In this document: positions 1 to 5,966 of the stretch, in pieces
Position numbering within the stretch: the stretch's first letter is position 1
How the letters are laid out: every line of letters starts with the position of its first letter
Assembly: GCA_946631535.1 (NCBI GenBank)
Contig: CAMPAF010000193.1
Coordinates: 1-5,966, forward strand
DNA: 5,966 nt
Direction: 5' to 3'
Source: an uncultured Verrucomicrobiota bacterium
GTDB taxonomy: Bacteria; Verrucomicrobiota; Kiritimatiellia; RFP12; UBA1067
Made by a program: the position numbers and the translations under genes
Notes under the pieces: model-generated
Database searches by the model: none
The model's input: the letters and a program-made list of their open reading frames with translations, nothing else
Told to the model about the DNA's origin: nothing

Positions 1-458
1 TTCTGCGGCTCGCCCCACTTCACCAGCTCGGTCAGCTCGAACTCGAACGGCGTGTAGCCGCCGGAGTGCGAGCCGAGCTTCTGCCCGTCGAGCCAGCCGG
101 TCGTGTCGTGGTCCGAGGCGCCAACGACGAGGAACACGCGCTTGCCCTTCCACCCGGCAGGGATGGTGACGTCGCGCCGGTACCAGCCGATGTCGGCCTC
201 GTCCTTCACGCCCGAGAGCTTGCTGCCCCACGGGAACGGCACGAGGATGCTCTGCGCGAAGCGGTCGTCCTTGGCGGCGAACCACTTGTCCTTCAGTCCG
301 GTGTCCTTCGCGTCGAACGCGAACTTCCAGCTGCCGTTCAGGTTGATCCACTCGGCGCGCGCCCAGTCGGGACGCGGATGTTCCGGAAGCGGAATTTCCT
401 CTGCGGCGAGCGCAAGGGTGCCGCATGCGGCAAGCGCGAGAATCCATCTTGAAGACAT
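1..458 (-). CDS. Exported glycoside hydrolase family 2 enzyme (beta-galactosidase/glucuronidase/mannosidase type), N-terminal part only
   Basis: The frame opens at an ATG (458-456) and stays open to the left edge, giving 152 residues with no stop. It begins with a short Sec signal (SSRW, then a hydrophobic run) with a plausible type I cleavage at ALA-AEE near residues 16-21. The string LAAC at residues 9-12 resembles a lipobox but lies very early. Residues from about 37 onward match the GH2 sugar-binding jelly-roll domain: LNGSWKFAFD (40-49), VPFPWGSKLSGV (73-84), GWYRRDVTIP (91-100) and GWLDGQKLGSHSGGYTPFEF (121-140). The Ig-like and catalytic TIM-barrel domains lie outside the window, so substrate and the two catalytic glutamates cannot be judged. 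The protein probably degrades plant or host glycans in the periplasm. The start is supported by AAGGAA about 7 bases upstream. It follows the M3 peptidase gene by 34 bp, with no terminator seen between them. Confidence 0.85.
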   Translation of the reverse strand, partial: MSSRWILALAACGTLALAAEEIPLPEHPRPDWARAEWINLNGSWKFAFDAKDTGLKDKWFAAKDDRFAQSILVPFPWGSKLSGVKDEADIGWYRRDVTIPAGWKGKRVFLVVGASDHDTTGWLDGQKLGSHSGGYTPFEFELTELVKWGEPQ

Positions 459-465
459 GTTCTGT

Positions 466-471
466 TCCTTT
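466..471 (-). promoter_or_regulatory. Ribosome binding site of the GH2 gene
   Basis: The minus strand reads AAGGAA here, with AGGA ending 7 bases before the ATG at 458, and a second AGGA-like purine run just upstream. It fixes the GH2 start. The surrounding 34-bp gap (459-492) is A-rich on the coding strand. It shows neither a convincing -35/-10 pair nor a hairpin, so this gene probably relies on a promoter upstream. Confidence 0.6.
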
Positions 472-492
472 CCTTTTGTTTGAGATGTTGAC

Positions 493-2487
493 CTATCTAA
501 GACCCGTCTGGCGCAGAAGCGCGTCGATCGTGGGCGCGCGGCCGCGGAAGCGCCTGAACACCTCCATCGGATCCATGCTGCCGCCAAGCGCGAGGAACGT
601 GTCGCGGTACTGCCGCCCGATGCGGCGCACCGCCGTCTCGTCATCCAGTCCCGCCTCCTCGAAAGCGCCGAACACGTCAGCGCTCATCACCTCGCTCCAC
701 TTGTAGCCGTAGTAGCCGGCGGCGTACCCGCCGGCGAAGATGTGCGTGAAGGCGTTGAGGAAACGGTCCTCGGGGATGGTCGTCCCCGGCATGAAATCCT
801 CGAACACGCGGTCCTTCAGCGCGTTCGGATCGGCAGGCGGCGACACGTGCAGGCGCATGTCAAGGGTCGCGAAGGCTAGCTGGCGCATGGACGCCGTGGC
901 GGCGCGGTAGTTCTTCGCCGCGCGCACGCGCTCCAGCAGTTCCGCAGGGATCGCCTCGTTCGTCTCGACGTGGCGCGCGAAGCTCTTGACCGTCGCCACG
1001 TCCAGGCACCAGTTCTCCATGAACTGCGATGCCACCTCCACGGCGTCCCACTCGACGAGGTTGATGCCGGAAGCGCCCACGTCGTCCACCTTCGTGAGCA
1101 TGTGCTGGAGCGCGTGGCCGAACTCGTGGAAGAGCGTCTCCACCTCCGAGAAGCGCATGAGGGCGCGCCCCTCGGCGTCTGGCAGGGCCTGGTTGCAGCA
1201 TACGACCGCAAGCGGCTTCGTCACGGTGCCGTCCGGATTCAGCTCGCGCGAGCGGAACTCGTTCATCCACGCTCCGCCGGACTTCGTCTCGGGCCGGGAA
1301 TACGGGTCGAAGTAGAAGTGCGCCAACGGAGCATGGGACTCGTCGTACACTCTGAAGAAGCGCACGTCCTTGTGCCACACGGGCGCTGTCCAGTCCGCAG
1401 GCTCGATGGCGATCCCGAAGAGCCGCTCGGCAAGCTTGAACAGCCCGTTCAGCACCACGGGCATGTTGAAGTACTGCGAAAGCTCCTCCTCGGAGTAGGA
1501 GTACATCTTCTCGCGCCGGCGCTCGGCCCAGAACGCCCGGTCCCATGGCTGGAGCGTCCCCTCGAACCCCTCTGCGGCGGCGAACTTGGAAAGCTCCGCC
1601 TCCTCGCGCTCTGCCACCGGCTTGGATGCCTCTGCCAGGTCGGCGATCATCTTGTCCACGGCGGCGACGGACGGAGCGCACTTCTCGGCAAGCGACAGGT
1701 CGGCGTAGCTCGCGAACCCGAGCAGGGCGGCCTGTTCCTTGCGCAACGCGAGTATGCGGTCGATCCGCTCGGCGTTCTCGGGCGCGCGCGTCGCGCGGGC
1801 GCGCAGCAGCGCTTCGCGCACGGGCCTGTTGCGCGAATGCTTCATGAAAGGCATGTAGACTGCGTCCTCTATCGTCACCGTCCACGGCCCCTTTTCTGGA
1901 TCTTCCTTTCCTGCGAGCATCGCCTTCAGCTGGGCGGGCAGTCCCTCAACCTCGGCCGGATTCGTCAGCACGAGCTTGAACGCCTTCGTCGCGTCGATCA
2001 CGCTGTTGCGGAAGTCGTTCGAGAGCTGCGCCAGCTCGGCCTGCATCTCGTTGAACCGCTTCTGCTTCTCGGGCGAAAGCGCCACGCCGGCGAGTTCGGC
2101 GCTCCGCACCATCTTCGCAAGGATGCGCTTGCGCGCGGGCGTCTCCGCAGGGGTCTGCTTAGCGAGCTCGTAGAACTTCTTCGACTGGCCCACGCGCAGG
2201 GCGAACGTCACGATGTCCTGCTGGTACGTCTCCTGCACCTTGCGCCACGGCTCGGAGTTCGCCACGGAGAGAAGATGCATGATGCAGCCCCACGCCTCCC
2301 AGAGCGGACGGGTGGAGAGGTCGAGCGCGCGCACGAAGCCGTCCCACGTCGGCGTGGCGCGCTCCTCGAGTGCGTCCACCGCCGCCTTTGCGTCCGCCAG
2401 CAGCCTGGGCATCGCCTCGTGGGCGGCCTCCGGCGTCATCGCCGGGAAATCGGGAAACTCGGCAACTGGATAGAACGCGTTCTTCAT
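493..2487 (-). CDS. prlC: M3 family zinc metallopeptidase, oligopeptidase A-like
   Basis: This is a cytoplasmic zinc oligopeptidase of the thimet oligopeptidase family (M3A), which cuts short peptides left by protein and signal-peptide turnover. Counting from the ATG at 2487 it has 664 residues, close to the 680 of E. coli oligopeptidase A. The zinc motif HEFGH is at residues 454-458, within FSEVETLFHEFGHALQHMLT, and the third ligand is expected to be E484 in WDAVEVASQFMENW. The substrate-binding loop follows as HIFAGGYAAGYYGYKW (582-597), with the family's His and Tyr residues in place. The region SGGAWMNEFRSRELN and the PLAVVCCNQ strand also match. There is no signal peptide. A TTG at 2496 would add three residues and overlap dapA, but the ATG one base after the dapA stop is preferred. 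No clear Shine-Dalgarno is visible, so translation is probably coupled to dapA. The closely related dipeptidyl carboxypeptidase Dcp is the main alternative; the WDAVE...QFMENW segment favours PrlC/OpdA. Confidence 0.92.
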   Translation of the reverse strand: MKNAFYPVAEFPDFPAMTPEAAHEAMPRLLADAKAAVDALEERATPTWDGFVRALDLSTRPLWEAWGCIMHLLSVANSEPWRKVQETYQQDIVTFALRVGQSKKFYELAKQTPAETPARKRILAKMVRSAELAGVALSPEKQKRFNEMQAELAQLSNDFRNSVIDATKAFKLVLTNPAEVEGLPAQLKAMLAGKEDPEKGPWTVTIEDAVYMPFMKHSRNRPVREALLRARATRAPENAERIDRILALRKEQAALLGFASYADLSLAEKCAPSVAAVDKMIADLAEASKPVAEREEAELSKFAAAEGFEGTLQPWDRAFWAERRREKMYSYSEEELSQYFNMPVVLNGLFKLAERLFGIAIEPADWTAPVWHKDVRFFRVYDESHAPLAHFYFDPYSRPETKSGGAWMNEFRSRELNPDGTVTKPLAVVCCNQALPDAEGRALMRFSEVETLFHEFGHALQHMLTKVDDVGASGINLVEWDAVEVASQFMENWCLDVATVKSFARHVETNEAIPAELLERVRAAKNYRAATASMRQLAFATLDMRLHVSPPADPNALKDRVFEDFMPGTTIPEDRFLNAFTHIFAGGYAAGYYGYKWSEVMSADVFGAFEEAGLDDETAVRRIGRQYRDTFLALGGSMDPMEVFRRFRGRAPTIDALLRQTGLR

Positions 2488-2494
2488 GTCAGGC
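2485..2494 (-). promoter_or_regulatory. dapA/peptidase stop-start junction, likely translational coupling
   Basis: On the coding strand the junction reads GCC TGA C ATG: the last dapA alanine codon, its stop, one base, then the peptidase ATG. No good ribosome binding site precedes this ATG, so ribosomes ending on dapA probably restart here. The same ten bases form the STAS/kinase junction at 3875-3884. Confidence 0.5.
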
Positions 2495-3367
2495 AACCAG
2501 TCCGAGCGCAGCGAGTGTCTTGCGCATCTGCTCGCGGTTCGCGGCCGTCGTCTCGCATAGCGGCAGGCGGAACACCGCAGGGATACGGCCCATGAGCGCC
2601 AGCGCCTCCTTCACCATCACGGGGTTGGTGTCGATGAAGAGGTCGTGGAAGAGCGGATAGTACCTCGCGTGGCGCTCCCTCGCCCCGGCCATGTCGCCGG
2701 CGAGCGCGAGACGCACGAAATCGCCCATCTCCTTCGGGATCACGTTCGACGCCACGGATATGACGCCGCTCGCGCCCACGGAGATCATCGGCAGCGTGAG
2801 CGAGTCGTCGCCGGAGAGGACGGTGAGGTCGGGGCAGAGGTTGCGGATGGCGCTCACGCGGTCAACGCTTCCAGCCGCCTCCTTGATCGCCGTCACGTTG
2901 GGATGCTTCGCAAGCCGTGCCACCACGTCGAGCGGGATCTCCTTGCCGCTGCGGCCCGGCACGTTGTAGAGCACCACGGGAAGGCCGAGGTCGGCCACGG
3001 CGGCGAAATGGCGGTAGATGCCCTCGGGGTTCGGCTTGTTGTAGTAGGGCGTAACCTGCAGCGTCGCGTCCGCGCCGCCGGAGGAGATCGCGGCCTTCGT
3101 GAGGGAGATCGCCTCTGCGGTGGAGTTCGCGCCCGTGCCGGCGATGATCTTCACGCGGCCCGCGGCGTACTCGATCGTCTTCTCGATCACCTTGTGGTGC
3201 TCGTCGTGCGAGAGCGTGGGCGACTCCCCGCTCGTCCCGACGGCGCAGATGCCCTCCACGCCGTTCTCGCACTGCCAGTCCACAAACGCCTTGAGCGCTC
3301 CGTAGTCCACCGCGCCGTCCTTGTCGAACGGCGTCACCATAGCCGTAATCGTGCCTTCGATCTTCAT
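2489..3367 (-). CDS. dapA: 4-hydroxy-tetrahydrodipicolinate synthase (DHDPS)
   Basis: The enzyme condenses pyruvate with aspartate semialdehyde, the first committed step to diaminopimelate (peptidoglycan) and lysine. At 292 residues it has the usual length of a single TIM barrel. The Schiff-base lysine is K162 in IKEAAGS. The catalytic triad is T45 (GTSGES), Y109 (VTPYYNKP) and Y134 (LYNVPGRSG), and R139 is the substrate-binding arginine. Comparison with the E. coli enzyme also shows most residues of the lysine feedback site (S49, H54, H57, N81, E85, Y108), with P50 replacing alanine, so lysine inhibition is plausible (inference). The ATG at 3367 is preceded by AGGAAGGA with a 5-base spacer. 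A consensus promoter sits just upstream. N-acetylneuraminate lyase and other family members are alternatives, but the GTSGES and NVPGRSG motifs favour DapA. Confidence 0.94.
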   Translation of the reverse strand: MKIEGTITAMVTPFDKDGAVDYGALKAFVDWQCENGVEGICAVGTSGESPTLSHDEHHKVIEKTIEYAAGRVKIIAGTGANSTAEAISLTKAAISSGGADATLQVTPYYNKPNPEGIYRHFAAVADLGLPVVLYNVPGRSGKEIPLDVVARLAKHPNVTAIKEAAGSVDRVSAIRNLCPDLTVLSGDDSLTLPMISVGASGVISVASNVIPKEMGDFVRLALAGDMAGARERHARYYPLFHDLFIDTNPVMVKEALALMGRIPAVFRLPLCETTAANREQMRKTLAALGLVA

Positions 3368-3393
3368 GCCTATCCTTCCTGAAACTGGATTTG

Positions 3394-3422
3394 ATTATAC
3401 CCCCAATCGCCGCACCTGTCAA
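3394..3422 (-). promoter_or_regulatory. Consensus sigma70 promoter of dapA
   Basis: On the minus strand the -35 box TTGACA (3422-3417) and the -10 box TATAAT (3399-3394) both match consensus exactly, and the spacer is exactly 17 bp. Initiation would fall around 3385-3388, giving a leader of about 20 bases that holds the AGGAAGGA ribosome binding site (3380-3373) of dapA. There is no extended -10 TG and no A/T-rich UP element. The promoter begins nine bases after the stop of the upstream kinase gene. Confidence 0.88.
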
Positions 3423-3430
3423 AGCGCAGT

Positions 3431-3877
3431 CTAGCCCTTCTGGGCGATCCTGAGCCGAAGGACATTCGTCTCGCCGTCCCGCGTGTAGCTCACGTCGTCC
3501 ATCATCCTCTTCACCATCAGCAGGCCGAGCCCGCCGATCGGACGCTCCTCCGCAGACAGGGTGATGTCGGGATCCGCGTGCGTCAGCGGATTCCAGGGCG
3601 TGCCGTCGTCGATGAAGGACAGGCGCCACGTGCCTTCCGGCGCGCCGTGCTCGAGGCGCACCCGGAGGTCGTGCGCTCCGGAGAACTTCATCACGTTCGA
3701 CGCGATCTCGTCCAGGCACACCATGAGCTTCGTGGTGATGGCCAGCGGACAGCCCATGGTCTCCAGCGAACCCTCGAGGAACGCGACCAGGTCCGGCATC
3801 GCCGCCATGTCCGCAGGCACGGTCTTCTCCAGCACGCTCTCAGGCCTGGCGCCGGGATCTGTGTTCTGGCCGTCCAT
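3431..3877 (-). CDS. RsbW/SpoIIAB-like anti-sigma factor serine kinase (HATPase_c_2)
   Basis: This 148-residue single-domain protein belongs to the GHKL ATPase family of anti-sigma kinases. These bind a partner protein and phosphorylate a STAS antagonist on serine. The ATP site looks complete: N-box LDEIASNVMKFSG with E57 and N61, G1 box FIDDGTPWNP with D90, D91 and G92, and the lid motif GGLGL at 115-119 followed by VKRMMDDVSYTRDGETNVLRL. The start ATG lies one base after the STAS stop in a GCC TGA C ATG junction, with no obvious ribosome binding site, so translation is probably coupled to the STAS gene. That gives the near 1:1 production expected of a kinase-antagonist pair. No sigma factor gene is nearby. 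The natural local partner is therefore the STAS protein, and possibly the fused domain of the transporter two genes upstream (inference). I give no symbol because its true target is unknown. Confidence 0.9.
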   Translation of the reverse strand: MDGQNTDPGARPESVLEKTVPADMAAMPDLVAFLEGSLETMGCPLAITTKLMVCLDEIASNVMKFSGAHDLRVRLEHGAPEGTWRLSFIDDGTPWNPLTHADPDITLSAEERPIGGLGLLMVKRMMDDVSYTRDGETNVLRLRIAQKG

Positions 3878-3884
3878 GTCAGGC
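3875..3884 (-). promoter_or_regulatory. STAS/kinase stop-start junction, likely translational coupling
   Basis: The coding strand reads GCC TGA C ATG: the final alanine codon and stop of the STAS gene, one base, then the kinase ATG. No Shine-Dalgarno stands out upstream, which points to restart by terminating ribosomes. The ten bases are identical to the dapA/peptidase junction. Confidence 0.5.
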
Positions 3885-4178
3885 GAGCGTCAAGATGTCG
3901 GAAAAGCCGGTGATGTCGAAGACCTCGCGCACCGCGGGGACCGCGTTCACAATCGTCAGCGAGCCGCCGGCCGCGCGCATTCCCTTCTGCGTGGCGAGCA
4001 ACACCCGCAGCCCTGCGGACGATATGTAGGCCACCTGGGCGAAGTCAAGCACGAGTTCAGATATCCCGTTGAGCAGGGGCTTGAGCTCCGACTCCAGCTG
4101 CGGGGCCGTTAGCGTGTCGATGCGCCCGTCGAGGGCGACCGTCAGGCGGTTTCCGTCTTGGTTCTTGGACGTTATCAT
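3879..4178 (-). CDS. STAS domain protein, RsbV/SpoIIAA-like anti-sigma factor antagonist
   Basis: This 99-residue protein is a stand-alone STAS domain. The hallmark segment LVLDFAQVAYISSAGLRVLL (42-61) carries the expected phosphorylation site. By alignment with RsbV (YMDSTGL) the phosphoserine should be S54, with S53 adjacent. The N-terminal strands (NRLTVALDGRIDT) and C-terminal REVFDITGFSDIL helix also fit the family. In the known system the unphosphorylated STAS protein binds the kinase and releases the kinase's client; phosphorylation breaks that binding. The ATG overlaps the stop of the MATE gene by one base (TAATG), and AAGGAA about 8 bases upstream (4191-4186) supports it. The free kinase follows one base later. 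No PP2C-type phosphatase able to dephosphorylate it is visible in the window. Confidence 0.92.
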   Translation of the reverse strand: MITSKNQDGNRLTVALDGRIDTLTAPQLESELKPLLNGISELVLDFAQVAYISSAGLRVLLATQKGMRAAGGSLTIVNAVPAVREVFDITGFSDILTLA

Positions 4179-5896
4179 TATTTGGTTCCTTTCTCGAACT
4201 TGAAGATGTTTCTGTTGTATCCGATGGTGGTAAGGTTCATCCGCTTTGGCTGGAACTCCATCACCGAAGCGACCAGGTACGTGCGAAGGGACGTTATGCG
4301 CGCGTCTGAGTCCGTGATGTCAAACACCTCGCCGTCATCCCGGAGGATCAGCACGACCTCGTCGCCGTTGAGGTCAAGAGTCACCTCTGCGCGCAAATCG
4401 CGCGCGCCGTTGCGGTCCTTCACCGCCATGAAGACCTCCTCCACCATCAGCGACGCGCGCAGCACCGTGGCCTGCGGCGCGGCTGCCGCCTTGAGGATTC
4501 TTGCCACCTCCTCCGAGGCGGCGGTGATTTCGCCCTCCGTGAGCCCGAGGTTCAGCACGTGGAGGTTCGCCTCCCTCTCGCGAGGGAGCAGGAGCGGAAA
4601 CTGCCTGCGTCCGTACCGCACCAGCAGGAACAGGCAGAAAAGCAAGGCCGTGGCGACTGGCGCGGCCCCCAGCGCGGCCCAGACGCCGTTTATGCCGAAG
4701 AGCTGCCCGCAGACGGGAAACAGCGCGACCGGCACCACGAGGTTCGCGAGCACCGTCAGCGAGCAGGCCAGCCACTCGCGCTCTATGAACAGATAGTAGG
4801 AGTTGAACAGCAGCACGAGCGCCGTGCAAACGAGTCCCGAGGCAACTATGCGCACAGCCGTGCAGGATGCCGGAACGAGGTTCGGATCGTCGATGCCCAG
4901 AAGCCGCACCACGATCTGCGGGCAGCACATGAGGATCGCAAGGACCACGCCCCCGAACAGGGTCGACACGCAGGTGGCGGCGCGCATCACCGTGCGCACG
5001 CCAAGCGTGTTCCCCTCGCCGCGATACACGCCAATGATCGGCTGCGCGGCGTTCGGCGTGCCGTTGAACGCCTCCGAGAAGCCGATCACGGCGATAACCA
5101 CATTCAGCACCGGCAGGACCTCCGAGCCGAAACGGCTGATGACATATGCGTTCAGCAGCATGAACAGCAGGGCCCAGCACAGGCGGACGCTCGCGTCGCC
5201 GAACGAGCTCTTGCAGATGCGCAGCAAGTCCCCGAACGCGAAGTGCCTGACCAGCCGCAACGTATGTCCGCGCCGGAGGAAATGGCAAGAGATGAACAGT
5301 ATCGCCCCGATGTTCCCGACCGTCGAACCTAATGCGCACCCAGAAATGCCCATCGCCTTGCATAGAAAATACGAGACGGCGCAGTTGCCAAAGAGCTGCA
5401 CGATATACGAGCCGAAGCAGAGACGGGCACCGCCGTCGGCATAGACCGCGCTGGCCAGAATGACGGCAATCGGCTCCAGAAGGACGTTCGGCACAAACCA
5501 GTTCCAGTACGGCACGGCATAGCTGATCACGTCCTTGGACGCACCGAACATGCCGAGGAACGCATCGCGGCCGACGACAAAGGCCGCCATGCCGACGACG
5601 CCGAACAGCGCCGCGCCGAACACCCCCTGCGAGAACAGCTCGGCTGCCCGATCGCGGTCGAAGCGACCTATCTCCGTGGAGAAGCATATTGCCGTGCCCG
5701 TGCCCAGGAGGCACGCGACGAACGAAACGAAGTTCATTGGCGACTGAAGCAGGTTAAGCCCTGCAAGCGCCGTCTCCCCCAGCAAGTTTCCGGCAATGAC
5801 GCTGTCGGCGAATCCCATGAGGAATTCGATCAGCATGGAGAAGGTGGCAACCAGCAGGAAGCCCTTGAATTTTGCTACGCCAAAAGTCGTTTTCAT
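4178..5896 (-). CDS. MATE-family transporter fused to a C-terminal RsbW-like HATPase domain
   Basis: Counted from the ATG at 5896 the protein has 572 residues. Residues 10-430 are an inner-membrane MATE exporter (cation-coupled efflux of drugs or metabolites) with about twelve hydrophobic segments. Typical signatures are FADSVIAGNLLGETALAG in helix 1 and its loop, and NAAQPIIGVYRGEGN (282-296) in the second half. After a basic stretch (RYGRRQF) comes a cytoplasmic domain, about 446-568, resembling an anti-sigma kinase: N-box-like MVEEVFMAVKDRNG, LRDDGEVFD (518-526), and a final GYNRNIF strand. The N-box Asn is A491, and the ATP-lid glycines are replaced by T535, S536 and R538, so ATP binding or kinase activity is doubtful. 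The stop overlaps the STAS start by one base. Upstream TTG (5911) and GTG (5902) starts are possible; none has a ribosome binding site, and the tRNA ends at 5912. Substrate is unknown. Confidence 0.88.
   Translation of the reverse strand: MKTTFGVAKFKGFLLVATFSMLIEFLMGFADSVIAGNLLGETALAGLNLLQSPMNFVSFVACLLGTGTAICFSTEIGRFDRDRAAELFSQGVFGAALFGVVGMAAFVVGRDAFLGMFGASKDVISYAVPYWNWFVPNVLLEPIAVILASAVYADGGARLCFGSYIVQLFGNCAVSYFLCKAMGISGCALGSTVGNIGAILFISCHFLRRGHTLRLVRHFAFGDLLRICKSSFGDASVRLCWALLFMLLNAYVISRFGSEVLPVLNVVIAVIGFSEAFNGTPNAAQPIIGVYRGEGNTLGVRTVMRAATCVSTLFGGVVLAILMCCPQIVVRLLGIDDPNLVPASCTAVRIVASGLVCTALVLLFNSYYLFIEREWLACSLTVLANLVVPVALFPVCGQLFGINGVWAALGAAPVATALLFCLFLLVRYGRRQFPLLLPREREANLHVLNLGLTEGEITAASEEVARILKAAAAPQATVLRASLMVEEVFMAVKDRNGARDLRAEVTLDLNGDEVVLILRDDGEVFDITDSDARITSLRTYLVASVMEFQPKRMNLTTIGYNRNIFKFEKGTK
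4186..4191 (-). promoter_or_regulatory. Ribosome binding site of the STAS gene
   Basis: AAGGAA on the minus strand lies inside the last codons of the MATE gene, with AGGA ending 8 bases before the STAS ATG at 4178. It confirms that start and means the STAS gene can initiate on its own as well as through the TAATG overlap. That may let the small protein be made in excess of the transporter (inference). Confidence 0.55.
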
Positions 5897-5911
5897 CAGC
5901 ACGAAAGACAA

Positions 5912-5966
5912 TGGAGCCGGCAGAGGGATTCGAACCCCCGACCAGCGGTTTACAAAACCGCTGCGC
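5912..5966 (-). tRNA. tRNA-Thr(UGU), 3' part with encoded CCA, cut by the window edge
   Basis: Read on the minus strand, 55 bases of a tRNA are present. The anticodon arm has a 5-bp stem GCGGT/ACCGC around the 7-base loop TTTGTAA, giving anticodon UGU, threonine. A short variable loop follows, then the T arm with GGGGG/CCCTC around TTCGAAT. The 3' acceptor strand is TGCCGGC, with discriminator U and an encoded CCA at 5914-5912. The acceptor 5' strand and most of the D arm lie beyond the right edge. The MATE reading frame starts immediately after it, with no terminator between, so the tRNA may be the first gene of the transporter transcript. Confidence 0.93.

Noticed and set aside
418..426. 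Lipobox-like LAAC in the GH2 signal peptide
   Set aside because: The cysteine would be residue 12, with only a very short hydrophobic stretch before it. The ALA-A site a few residues later is a better signal peptidase I cleavage point, so I do not call a lipoprotein.
970..2595. A 541-codon open frame on the plus strand
   Set aside because: It lies antisense to the M3 peptidase. Its translation is rich in Arg, His, Leu and Gly with no recognisable domain, as expected from the reverse of a GC-rich gene with strong third-position bias.
2645..3382. Plus-strand open frame opposite dapA
   Set aside because: Low-complexity Arg/His/Val-rich translation with no family resemblance, fully covered by a convincing dapA on the other strand.
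3368..3430. A terminator between the kinase gene and dapA
   Set aside because: The 63-bp gap is filled by the promoter boxes and the ribosome binding site. I find no GC-rich hairpin followed by a T run.
4374..5714. A 446-codon open frame on the minus strand within the transporter gene
   Set aside because: It overlaps the MATE gene in another frame. The product is Arg/Gly/Ala-rich with no membrane segments or motifs, while the overlapping frame gives a clear MATE plus HATPase protein.
5912..5966. tRNA-Thr 3' end as an integration site for a mobile element carrying the transporter cassette
   Set aside because: No integrase, repeated tRNA 3' end or direct repeat of this segment is visible in the window, and the downstream genes look like stable chromosomal genes.

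Overview
The window is a compact, GC-rich bacterial segment (roughly 60% G+C or a little above, judged by eye) in which every gene lies on the minus strand. It is best read from the right edge to the left. No stretch longer than 63 bases lacks a gene. A Gram-negative gut or environmental anaerobe fits the content: an exported family 2 glycosidase, an oligopeptidase A-type M3 peptidase, and a MATE transporter joined to an anti-sigma-type ATPase domain. My guess is the Verrucomicrobiota/Kiritimatiellota/Lentisphaerota (PVC) group, but this is only an impression from the gene mix and protein style.

Right part (3431-5966). The 3' two-thirds of a tRNA-Thr(UGU) with an encoded CCA runs off the right edge. 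About 15 bases beyond it begins a MATE-family transporter carrying a C-terminal RsbW/SpoIIAB-like HATPase domain. Its stop codon overlaps by one base the start of a free STAS protein (RsbV/SpoIIAA-like anti-sigma factor antagonist). One base after that comes a free RsbW-like anti-sigma factor kinase. The three genes therefore form a partner-switching cassette whose most likely output is the transporter. No sigma factor, PP2C phosphatase or sensor is present in the window. The fused HATPase domain lacks the N-box asparagine and the ATP-lid glycines that the neighbouring free kinase keeps, so it looks like a binding platform more than an active kinase. This is the most interesting part of the window.

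Left part (1-3430). A sigma70 promoter matching consensus exactly (TTGACA, 17 bp, TATAAT) in the 63-bp gap drives dapA, the first committed enzyme of diaminopimelate/lysine synthesis. One base downstream of dapA is an oligopeptidase A-like M3 metallopeptidase. After a further 34 bp comes the N-terminal part of a secreted glycoside hydrolase family 2 enzyme, cut by the left edge. The three could share one transcript. I see no terminator between the two halves, so read-through from the transporter cassette into dapA is possible.
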